From: Cordia subcordata
Lineage: Eukaryota; Streptophyta; Magnoliopsida; Boraginales; Cordiaceae
DNA length: 64,000 nt
Assembly: GCA_028554755.1 (NCBI GenBank)
Contig: JAPTOF010000001.1
Span: forward strand, 756,501 to 820,500
Direction: 5' to 3'
Shown piece after piece: positions 12,001 through 24,000 of the stretch. Every line of letters begins with the position of its first letter. The stretch's first letter is position 1. A program made the position numbers and the translations under genes. The notes below the pieces were generated by a model that was not told where the DNA came from, did not search any database, and worked only from the letters and a program-made list of their open reading frames with translations.

Positions 12001-15000
12001 TTCATTTCATCTTTTGCATCTTTTATCTTTTTGAACTCTTTGCCTTCTTTTCCTTTCTTCTTCCAATTTGTGTTGCTTGAAGAAGCCCCTTTTCTCATCT
12101 TTCTAAATTTCATAAATTTTTTGAAATTTCGGGCTAGAAGTGCAATCTCTTCATCTTCCGGGTCCTCATCATCTTCTTCATCGTCACTTGATGAATATTT
12201 TGATGCAACGAGAGCAATGGACTTCTTTGCTTTCCTTTCTTCTTCTTCATGATCTTTTATCTTAAGCTCATGGGTCATGAGTGACCCAATGAGCTCATTG
12301 AGCTCCAATGTATTCAAGTTCTTCGTTTCCTTTATTGCTGTGACTTTAGGTTGCTATGATGATGGCAAACTCCTTAGCACTTTTTTTACCTTCTCTATAT
12401 TGGAATAATCTTTACCAAGAGCTTTCAAATCATTAGTGATTTCAACAAATCTAGAAAACATTTGTTCAACATTTTCATTTGGAAGAATCTTGAATAATTC
12501 ATATTTATGTACAAGCATAGCAATCCTAGATTCTTTCACTTGGCTAGTTCCTTCATAAGTTACTTCTAATTGATCCCAAAGTTCTTTAGCCGAAGTGCAA
12601 CCAATTACTCTAGCAAATTCGGTGGCATTCATAGCATTAAATAAATAATGTAATGCTTTTTGATTTAACTCAAATAATTTAATATCTTCATCATTCCATT
12701 CATTTTTCGGTTTGAGTATTCTTCTATCACCCTCTAATTTTGTAGGTAAGGTAGGCCCATTTTCTATGATTTTCCAGCCTTTATAGTCATGTGATTGTAT
12801 AAACACTTTCATTCTCATTTTCCAAAATGCATAATTTATTCCATCAAAAGGGGGTGCTTGTTTAATAGAAATTCCCTGCATATTTGCTAGAAATTCTATT
12901 AGTTGTTAGACTATTATGTAGAACCCTAGCTCTGATATCAATTGTGGGTGCAAATATCTTAAGAGGGGGGGGGTGAATTAAGATATTAATACTAATTTTC
13001 GTTTTTAAAATTTACAAAAAATTTACAACTTCTAACAAACAATATATCAAACACAAGATAAGCAAGGTAAGAAGAATAAAAATAGAAATGTAAGGAGAAG
13101 AGAAACAAACGATTTTAAGGTGGTTCGGCCAAGCCTTCGTCCACCGCCCAAGGAATCTCCCTTTAGGACTTTAAAGATCTCCACTAAGATGCTTTTTCAA
13201 AACTTGGTGAAGCACAAACCAAGCTCTTTACAACCTCTTTGAAGCCTAACTTCAAAGAACCCAAGAGATTTACTCTATAGGATTTCCTCACACTTTACAA
13301 GCTTAAATGAATAAATCTCACAAAGATTAAAGCTCTCAAAGTGTGTATGTACTCAAGAATGAGAAAAGATTGAATTTGAGATTTTCTTCAAGAAGAAAAT
13401 AAATAAGCTCTTGAAAGCTCAAATATATTGCAAGAATGGCTCAAAGATGGATTGAATGATGATAAACACTTTAGCACACTTCAATTGATGATTAGAAAGT
13501 GTATTGAATGAGTATTTAAAGAGATTTGGGGGTTAGGGATATGGTAGGAGAAGAAGGAGTGATTTTTTCGGCCAGAACGGTAATAAACGGCTAGTGCATT
13601 TATTACAGCTCCCGTTCAGCCGGTCGACTGGCTGGGTCGTCCGGCTTACTCTTCTCCTTTCCTGACTGGGCCGGACGCCATAGCCGGTCGACCGGCTAGG
13701 GGGTCCGGCCACTCCAGAATGTGAAGTAAAGCCAGATTTTTGCAGAAAAACAATTTAAGTGCATTTTCACAACTCTAAGTCATTTTGAATAAATATGTAA
13801 ACACATGTTGTGAATTGAAACACTCCAAAAACTCATTTATCTCAATGTGTGCATTTAAATACATTTGTGCATATGTTATTTTCAAATGTGCAAGACTTGA
13901 AAGTTTTTGCTATGACTAAGAAAAAGATTTTGAGCCAAGTTAACACAATATATAGGCATTTCACAAAAAGAGCAAGAAGAAAAACAAATCCGGTACCCCT
14001 TATGGCTTCTCTTCTCCTCCTTATGCCTTCTCATCTTTTCTCCCTTTAAATAAGGCTTTTTGCACATCTTCATATCTTTCGAAGCTTCATATTGATGTCA
14101 TCTCATTTTCACAAGAAGCTATTTAGTCAAATAATGCATATATATATTTTCATCATCAAAATCAATAATGAATATTTAGCTAACATTATCAATAATAGAA
14201 GATGATTTCAGAAAGATATTTTCTCTTTCTCTCTCTACTTCTTCATGGTATCAGAGCAGAAGAATCTGGACCTATCTCTTTTTTTTTTTCTTTTCGAGCT
14301 CATCTTCAATGGTTGATTGAATCATGCTTACTTCTTCAGGCTAGATCATTCAGTTACGCTGCAAATTAAGCTCTGTGACAAGGTTTTTTTTTCCCCCTTC
14401 TAATTTTGCATTTTTTCTCAGTTTCTCTCTCTTCGATGAGTTTCTCTCTCTTCGATGAGAGTGAAATTCTAAAGATCAGCCATTATTGGAGCTTCCAATT
14501 AGTGTTATAACTATCAGCGAACACTCGATTTGTCTTTTCCGAGCTTCGCTTCACTTCTCAGCTTCTTCTCTGATCATTTTCTTCAGTTTTCCTAATTTTT
14601 CTCAAAATTAGGGTTTTCTTCACACAGTAATCGATTTATATCAAATATATTGGGCTTGATTCTTCTTGAGGATCCTTCTGTTGTCTATCCATGGATGACT
14701 TTCCAGATTTACCACCTGGTTTGAAACATCTGCTTCAAAATTATGCTGCCTTCACACCTATCAAATTAGACAATAACAATTATGTAATGTGGAAAACTCA
14801 AATGGAGGCTTTGCTTGCACCTTGTCCTCCACAGCTCATAACTGCACCAGATGGTTCAAAAGTACCAAATCCAGACTATCTCCAATGGTCTACAATTGAT
14901 GAGCATTTGAGACCTTGTATTCTGGCTACTCTTTCACCATTAGCGTATCCTCAAGTTTATCATCTTACTACCACACCTGCCATTTGGCAAACTTTAGCTA

Positions 15001-18000
15001 TCAGGTTTAATACTCTAAGCAGATCTCATGTGCAGCATCTGAAATTGCAACTTCACAACCTTCATAAAGGTTATTTGTCTATGCAATCATATCTAGATCA
15101 TGCTAAAGCTTTGAGTGATCATCTTGGGGCTGTAGCAGTCCAAGTCACAGATGATGATTTGACATATTATATTCTCAAAGGTCTACCTACTTAGTTTGAT
15201 TCTATTACGTCTTCTCTTAGAGTTAGGCCTATCCCTGTCACTCTGCTAGAGCTTACTAATATTTTGGTTGCTGAGGAACTTCATCTTCAAACTTCTAATC
15301 TCAATATTTCTTCCTCCTCCACTGATATTCATACTGCCTTGAATATAACCTCTTCTACACAAGCTAATGTCTCTTTCAGAGGTTGCTATAGAGGAGGCAG
15401 ACAAGGAAGAGAAGGAAGGCAATCTAATGGCAGGGGTAATTCTTCAACAACTCATGCAGCCCAAGGTATTCTAGGAGCTTCTCCATCCCAACCAGCTGCA
15501 GGCCAGTATCAAGGGGCTCAATCTACAAGCAAACTTTATTGCCAAATTTGTGAAAAGCCAAACCATTGTGCTTTGGAGTGTTGGCATAGATTGGATACTG
15601 AAAACTATTACAAGGAGAAAGCTCAGAAGCAGGTCATGACTGTTCAAGTTGGTACTGCTCCTCCATCAACTGAATGGGTGTTAGATAGTGGAGCTAATGC
15701 TCGTGTTACCTCTGTTGCTACTCGTTTTCACTCTGCTCAGCCTTATAAGGGTCAGGAAACTATTACAGTAGGCAGTGGTCAGAATCTTCCCATTCATCAT
15801 GTTGGTAATGCCACTCTTAATACTCTATCTTCTTCTTTTCATTTGTCAAATCTCTTGCATGTCCCTCAAATCTCTTCAAACTTACTCTCTGTGCACCAAC
15901 TAACAAAGGACAACAATTGTACTTTGCTATTTGATGTCAAGGGAGTCATAATCTTGGACAATGCTACCCATAAGGTTATACTGCAAGCCTCATGTAAGCA
16001 AGGCCTGTATACACTATTAGCTGCGGCATTTCCTTCAGAGTCTAATGCATCTTCTGCAGCTTCTACTTCCTACAATTGCTTTTCTGCTTTTATTGCTAAA
16101 GACTCAGCACAATTGTGGCATGCTAGGCTTGGGCATCCAGCTAGTACTACAATCCATCAAGTAGTATCCCACTTAGGACTTACTGTTAGTAGAATAAAAG
16201 AGCACTGTCCTGCTTGTGCTACTTCTAAATCCCACAAATTGCCTTTTCCTGTATCCCATAGTTCTTCCCCTGTCCCCTTTCATCTAATTTATACTGATGT
16301 ATGGGGCCCTACCCCTTTTCCTTCTAATAAAGGCTACAAATTTTACATGTTGTTTCTTGATGATTACTCTAGATATTGTTGGTTGTATCCCTTACATTCT
16401 AAAGCAGAAGCTTATGATGCTTTTGTCAGTTTCACAACTTTTGTTTCTACTCACTTTCAAGTTAAAATCAAGTTTCTAAGTTCAGATAATGGTACTGAGT
16501 TCATTAATCACAAATTCTCTCTATTTTTGCAACAAATGGGTACTATTCATCAAACTTCCTGTCCTTATACCCCACAGCAAAATGGCAGGGTTGAGAGAAA
16601 GCATAGACATCTTATTGAAACAACTCTGGCCTTACTTCATCAAGCCTCTCTTCCTTCTTTTCTTTGGATGGAAGCCTTGGCAGCTGCTAATTACTTGATT
16701 AATCTCATGCCTACCCCTGTTTTAAATAATGTTTCTCCTCATCTTAAATTGTTTGGTCAAATCCCTGATTATAGTCATCTTAGAGTTTATGGTTGTCTTT
16801 GCTATCCCTTGCTTAGACCATATACAAATAATAAACTTGAGCCTAGATCCAAACCATGTGTGTTCATAGGTTATTGCTCTACTACTAAGGGTTACAAGTG
16901 TCTTGATCCCATTACTAACACTGTTTATATCTCAAGGCATGTAAGATTTGTAGAGGATTAATTTCCTTATGTAACTCAATCTTCTTCATTAGTGTTCACA
17001 AAGAGTCACGAGTCACAACCTATTCTTACACCATTTTTGGCTACTCCTTCATCTCTTTTGGCTTCCACTTCAACTTTTCAGCCTATTCAATCTTTCACCC
17101 ATGCATCAAAACAGGAAATTTTTCCTCCTCAACAAGGTTCGATTGGGAATTCTCTTGGTGCTAATGTGGTACTTGATCATGCTCAGCCTGTTGAGTCTTT
17201 ACAGTCTGATTCTTCACAATTACATTCATCTCAGGTAGTCAATCATTCTCCTCACTATACTCTCTTACCATCTACTACTATCTCATCATCCTCTTCAGTT
17301 TCTGAGTCTTTAGCCCCTGTACAATCCATGCATAATGATGCTGAACACTCACTTTCCTCCTATGTGCATCCTTTTAATCATCATCCTATGCAAACCAAGT
17401 CTAAAACTGGTTCTCTACCACCTCCTTTATATCATATTAATTCTCTTATTACCACACCTACTATAACAGAACCTAGCACTTATAAAGAGGCTGCTAAGTA
17501 TGAGTGTTGGGTTAAAGCAATGCAAGAGGAATATCAGGCTTTAATCAGTCAGCATACCTGGGATTTGGTACCTCTGCCACCAGGCAGAACTCTAATAGGT
17601 AGTAAATGGGTTTTTAGAATTAAAAGAAATGCAGATGGGAGTGTTTCTAGGTACAAGGTAAGGTTAGTTGCCAAAGGGTAACTACAAGAAGCAGGTATTG
17701 ATTACACAGAGACCTTCAGTCTTGTGGTCAAGGCTCAAACAATAAGAATAGTGCTCTCTTTAGCTTTACATTACAATTGGCAGCTTAAACAATTGGATGT
17801 ATCTAATGCTTTCTTACATGGTACCCTTGAAGAGACAGTTTATATGTCTCAACCCCAAGGGTTTATAGATCCAGAGGCTTCTACAAAGGTGTGTTATCTC
17901 AAGAAGTCTCTTTATGGTCTGAAACAGGCTCCAAGGGCTTGGTTTCAAAGACTGTCTTCATTTTTGCTGCAACAAAGGTTTAAAAATAGCAAGGCTGATA

Positions 18001-21000
18001 CTTCTCTCTTTATTCATAAGACTCCTCATGACTTTACAGTCATGCTCATCTATGTAGATGATATAATTGTCACTGGTAGTTCTCAGTCTTACATTGCTAC
18101 ACTACTTCAGTCCATGCACATTCAATTTGCTATGAAGGACCTTGGTAGTCTTTCCTATTTCTTAGGACTTGAAGTAGTTCAAACAGCTCAGGGCCTGTTA
18201 CTTCATCAACATAAATATGCTCTTGATCTTTTGAAGAAGGCAGGCATGGACACATGTAATGCAGCTCATATTCCTACAGTGTTAAAGCCATCTCAGACAT
18301 TAGATTCTTCAACTCCTTATCTTGATGCTACTTTGTTTAGAAGCTTGGTAGGGGCTCTCCAATACTTAACAATCACAAGACCTGACTTGCAGTATGCAGT
18401 CAATACCTTGTGTCAGAAAATGCACTCTCCTACTCAGGCTGATTTTTCTAGTCTTAAGAGATGTCTCAGATTTGTAAAAGGCACTATATGGCAAGGGTTA
18501 CATTTCAGACCTGGAGATTTTATTCTATATGGCTGCACAGACTCAGATTGGGCTTCAGATGTTGTAGACAGAAGATCTACATCAGGGTTTTCAATCTTCC
18601 TAGGACCTAATCTCATCTCTTGGGTTTCCAAGAAACAACACACTGTTGCTATGAGTTCTACAGAAGCAAAGCATAGGGCAATGGCCTTGGCAGCCACTGA
18701 GGTCAAATGGTTGTCCTACATCCTGCAGGATCTGGGCATTGAATTTTCTACACCAGTTCTGTTTTGTGACAACTAGTCTGCTATGGCTCTTGTAGTTAAT
18801 CCTATTTTTCATGCCAGAACTAAACATATAGAGGTTGACTATCACTTTATCAGAGATCAAATAGTCAATCAGGTTTTGAAACTAGCCTATGTTCCTTCTC
18901 AGGATCAACTGGCAGACCTGCTCACCAAGCCTTTAGCAGCTCAGACATTCAACTACATCAAGAGCAAACTACCCTTGGCTTCTGCCACAGTTCAGTTTGA
19001 GGGGGGATGAAGACACATGTAAAATAGTTAGATATTTTGTCAAATAGATAGGCTGCAGTAGGTTGTACAATGTAAATAGTAAACTAAATGTACATCTAAG
19101 TGTGGTTAGTTACAGTTAGTTAGAGTGACAACTATAAAGTGTCCAGCTATCACTACAGTTAGTTATTCTAACTACTGCATCTATAAATACTAGATTGTAT
19201 GTGATTATCAATAATAGAAGATGATTTCAGAGGGATATTTTCTCTCTCTCTCTACTTCTTCAATGATGACTCATTTTGTTTCTTTTTTTTTTATTTCCCT
19301 CTTTTTCTTCTCAACTTATGGGCTGATAGTTATGCTTAATTGCATCACTGTATCTTGTATTCGTATGCATCTAACAGGTATACATTGTACAACTAGCTGA
19401 GAAAGAGTGATTCTAGACAAAGTGGCCTATATGTCTCAGATGTCTTTAGTTTGACGGGAGATAAGTTAAATATTGCTGTCTACTATGCCAACAGTTAGTT
19501 AAGCACTTGTGGAGGAACCTATCGCTGTAATGGAGGTCCAAATATCAAGCACAAGCTCATTTCCTATGGTCAAAATGAGAGGAAACCAATGTCGACTGTT
19601 TCATTGTTGTCAAATATGCACTACGGCTCTTGTTAGCATTTATGTGGGTTGTCCTCAATGTCTTATTCTCATTCCAAGTGTTCCCATTGGTTCTGTCAGA
19701 GGCAGTAATTTTATGCTAGGATCTTTCTGGTGGTCTGACTTAATTCAAATGCTCAGCCTGAACCTCGGGCAAATTTTGCTAATTTGGCCTCAAGTGAGAT
19801 TCCTAGCCTTGTGGGCAAAACATGTTAAGTGTGAAGCTATCACATCAGAATTCATCTTTAATGATTGATTGTTAATTGTGAGGTATTACGACATATATGA
19901 TCTTTTGCTGCTCCTGATTGTTAGTTGTGTGTATAAATATCTCGGCTTCTGGGAGCTTATGCATTGAATATTTCTCTTGTGCCTGAAAGTTTGTTAACGG
20001 TGACTTGAATTTGCCTACACTCTGAAACATTTGTCTCACCCCCAAGTTCATTTTTCATGCAGAGGTAGTGGTGAATTGTCTACCAAGGACTTGCAAAAGA
20101 TGGTTCACGCTTTGCCTCAGTACAGTGAACAAATTGAAAAGCTTTCCCTTCATGTAGATGTGAGTCTACTGAATACATAATAGCTAAGCATTTCTCTGGC
20201 CAGTGAATCAATTCTATTCAATTGATTGTGGAATTACATGCTTCGGTTACTCCTTTTGGTCATCCGTTCTTAGTAAGGACATCCACAGGGTTAAGCTTGT
20301 GTTTCTTGTGGATCTGCTGTTAATATGTCTTGTCAGGGTCAATCTTTTTTGTCTGAGTATCTTTCAGCTAATTCTAGTTGTGGTATAGATTTGTGTATCG
20401 GAGTTGTTGAAAGCTGAACTATGCACTTGTAGAATAATAGGTTTCACAGATCTCGGTATTAATTTTGGAAGAGCATTAGCCTTTATGTCAAGAAATAAAC
20501 ATCATCAGAAGTACTTGGTCCAGCAAGTCAGATGCTTTATGGCAATTTGACTTACTAGCCCACTGGTATACTCAGCTGCTTCTCTCTTTTTTGTTTGTCC
20601 CATTGGATGAACTTTTGGTGGACAAAAATCTTTTGGATCTTGAATAGATTGGATTAAGATAATTATCTTAGGATTGTGCCTTTGAAAGTAATTAATTGTT
20701 ATCTTTGAATTGCAGAGTTGTTTAGTTTGGATCTGGGTCATATTTTTCACATATTTGAGTACCGGAAACATAGTCTTGACACCATTTTCTTGACAAGTTA
20801 GTTTTAGCCATAGAGAGTGATGAACTGCTGTTACTTTGTACTTGTTTCATGATTTGTTAGTGATATTCTTGGTAAGATTGCAGCCAGTTCGTGTTTAAGA
20901 TATGCTTTTTGTGGCCAGCAGGAGGAACTAAGTCCTCCTATTTGTGTCTGTATGAAGAGACTCACAGATTGTGAATTGTTTTGCTTGGTTCTCAATAACT

Positions 21001-24000
21001 AAGAAATTGATCAATTGGGTGAAGTAATATTTTGATCAGAAAATTGAAATGTGGGACATTTCTTCTGTTTCGTGCTTATTGTGATGTGTTGATTTTCAGA
21101 TTGCTGGAAAGATCAATAAGATTATTATGGAGCAGGGGCTTAAAGAAGTTGGCCAACTAGAGCAAGACCTTGTTTTTGGAGATGCGGGAACTAAGGATGT
21201 TATCAATTTTTTGAGAACACAACCGGTAAGATTTAGCTCAATGGTTGTTTTCACTAGATCTTTTATATCTGCTAAATGATATTCTCTTGTCTGCAGGATG
21301 TAACAGGTGAAAACAAATTGCGGTTAATGATGATCTATGCAGCAACTCACCCCAAGAAGTTTGAGGGTGGTAAAATTGCCAAGTTAATGGAGGTTGGTCT
21401 ATTTCCACCATCTCACAGATCTGATTATTCATCACTACTTGTAGCATATAATTTTCTTTATTTTTTTGGGTCTATTTTTACCATCTCACAGATCTGATTA
21501 TTCATCACTATATTGGTGATATCAGTTTGACATTGTAAGACACTTTAATTATATTCTTATATGAGAAATTCATATTTTTATTTGGCAGTTTGATAGGGCT
21601 TTATCTTCTCTATATGTCGCCTTATTTAGAATTGGCTTAGAAAAGGCAGGCAAAAAATTACCAGTGAAGACACTATGATCCTTGTTTCCTCTTCACTCTC
21701 TTGGCTCCATCTAAAAGTGATGTGTGGTGTGAGTGTGAGAGAGGGAGAGAGGGAGGTGCGCGTGAAAGAATGATATATTTAAAAAATAATTCCAGGAATA
21801 TGAAAGAGAAGATGGGGACATAATGTTGCTATTGTAAATGGATTTATGGCATTCAAATTCTAGTATTTTTGTCCGACATGAATATTTCTAATTAAAGCAC
21901 ATGCTATCCATGGTATTTGTCTTTCCAAGTTACCCTACCTTGGTAATGATGATAACAATTCTACTACAAGTTTATATTGCACGAGGTCATTTTTCAAAAA
22001 ATTCTTCAATATGTCTCTATTGTTCTTTAGCTGGCAAGATTGCCACGGGAAGATGTGGATGCTGTGTATAATATGAGATTCCTGGAAGGATCATCTTCCA
22101 CAAAGAAGAAGAGCTCAAATATTCCATTTACTCTCAAGTTCGACGTCAACAAGGTATGTGATGGGTAAAACAAAAAATCCAAGTTTTATGGACCTTATTA
22201 TCACGTAATATCATTGTTCACTATGTTATCTTTTTTCAGAAAAGACATGCTGCTAGGAAAGACCGTATAGATGGAGAAGTTAAATGGCAACTATCACGCT
22301 TTTACCCTATGATAGAGGTATTGCTAAGTGCCTGAACATCAGACTTATTTTGTCATGGTGCCAGACATACATGGAAAGACATGTATGGACTTGGTTTGTT
22401 ATTATTTCAATGCTTGATTTTATAGCATTGGTGTGCTTTCAGTTTCTCGAATGGTTTCAATCACTCCCTGATTTGAAGTAGTTTTACATGGAAAGTCTAT
22501 TTTCTTCGACATTTTTATATCTGTAGTTGACACTTGTCCTAATAGATAGTACTTAGTAGATATACCTGTATGTATAAGCTCCCATAGGAGAAATCCAACC
22601 ATTGGGCTCTTATATATGCTAAACTCCTCACTGTTGATCAAGATATTACTGGTGATTTTGGTATATAAATGTTGTTAATGTATCATGTTATTTGTTAAAT
22701 ACCACTTTTTGACTTTGCAAAAAGAAAAAAAATGTCCCGACTTTTTATGCTTGAGATATAGCTTCAGAAAGTGGAGACCTAGATAATCAAGAGTAGGTGA
22801 TGTTTTTGCCACAAAGTGAATTGAATTTCTGAGTCTATGCTCTTCTCAACTTGCAGGAACTAGTTGAGAAACTTGCTAAAGGTGAACTTTCAAAGAATGA
22901 GTACCCATGCATGAATGATCCAAGTTCATCATTTCAAGGCGTCACTCACACTGCTTCAGCTCGATTTAGTGAAGTTCCAACCCCACATTCAGTGAGATCA
23001 AGACGAAAAGCAACTTGGGCCCGCCCTCGACATTCGGATGATGGGTATTCCAGGTACTTTCTGTTACTGCATTTATTTATTTATTTATTTATTTTTAATT
23101 GATGATCTTGTTTCTGTTGGATCTGCACCATCCAATCTATCTTCAACTAACCATCTCTGCTTCTAGTATTTTTGTGCATTCTGTTTTATTCATTTCACTG
23201 ATAGGCTTATTGATGGTTTTACTTCCAAGTGTCAATTATACTATCCGATGTAGGAAATTGTGAACTTAACCTAATGGTCCATGTTCAGTCCCTTCATTTT
23301 CACACTTGACCTCCCAGTATCATTTCCTGTTTTTGTGTCCGTAATACTGTTTACTAGTAGTATTTACACTGTTGATGCTTCTTGTAGTGATTCAGTTCTA
23401 AGGCATGCATCTAGTGACGTCAAGAAGATGGGTCAACGTATATTTGTATTTATAGTTGGTGGAGCAACTCGCTCAGAGGTATTATATATATTCATATATG
23501 CATTCTCTTCTCCTTCTCCTTTTCATGTGAATCTTCTGCTGAGGGTGCGCACAGAGGTCTGATATTGTTTACCTCACTGTATTTTTGGTCAGTTGCGGGT
23601 TTGTCATAAGTTAACCACGAAGCTAAATAGGGAAATTATTCTAGGTTCATCTAGTCTTGATGACTCAGCACAATTTATCACGGTATGTTTCTTTCTTCTT
23701 CCTCTCTCGACTGTATAAATTATAATGATCCATACTAATTATCTTCTACCTTTAGCACTTTTTCTCATTTTCCTTTTGGCGGTTTTATTTTGGTATGGGG
23801 AATCTCTTGGTAGGACACTTGCAAGTAGCTTCTGGTCTTATATTATATGATTACAGCTGGTGAGATGGTCCTAATTGTTTTTGTTTTACTGTCTTTTTTT
23901 TTTTGGGGAACATGGAAGCACCTTCTGGAAAGCTTCTCATGATTACTATTAGGTTTTCCATTCTCTCTTATTTTTTTTTCGTTTCTTGGACGGTCATTGG

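Larger units (their letters stand above)
4420..14185 (-). mobile_element. Inner Copia LTR retrotransposon (SIRE/Maximus-like) inserted in the outer 5' LTR
   Basis: The element is 9766 bp, reads on the minus strand and is flanked by the 5-bp duplication TTATC (4415-4419 and 14186-14190). Its LTRs are 4420-5733 and 12943-14185, about 96% identical by eye over the part I compared. The order on its own strand is 5' LTR, primer-binding site, gag with a CCHC knuckle, protease, integrase, RT-RNase H, an additional ORF after pol, a polypurine tract and the 3' LTR. Large size, long LTRs and the extra ORF fit the SIRE/Maximus lineage. A premature stop, frameshifts and an integrase deletion make it non-autonomous. 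Confidence 0.95.
4218..19262 (+). mobile_element. Outer Ty1/Copia LTR retrotransposon (Ale/Retrofit-like), split by a second element
   Basis: It is bounded by TG...CA LTRs of about 255 bp and by a 5-bp target duplication ATGAT (4213-4217 and 19263-19267). The 5' LTR is cut at 4419/14191 by the inner element; without it the outer element is about 5.27 kb. A TGGTATCAGAG primer-binding site follows the 5' LTR, and a purine tract precedes the 3' LTR. Pol domains run protease, integrase, reverse transcriptase, RNase H, the Copia order. Short LTRs, a UBN2-like gag and [10 protein letters not shown] in the RT suggest the Ale/Retrofit lineage. The LTRs differ at about 12 sites by eye (about 95% identity). 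It lies in sense orientation in a KEULE intron. Confidence 0.95.
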
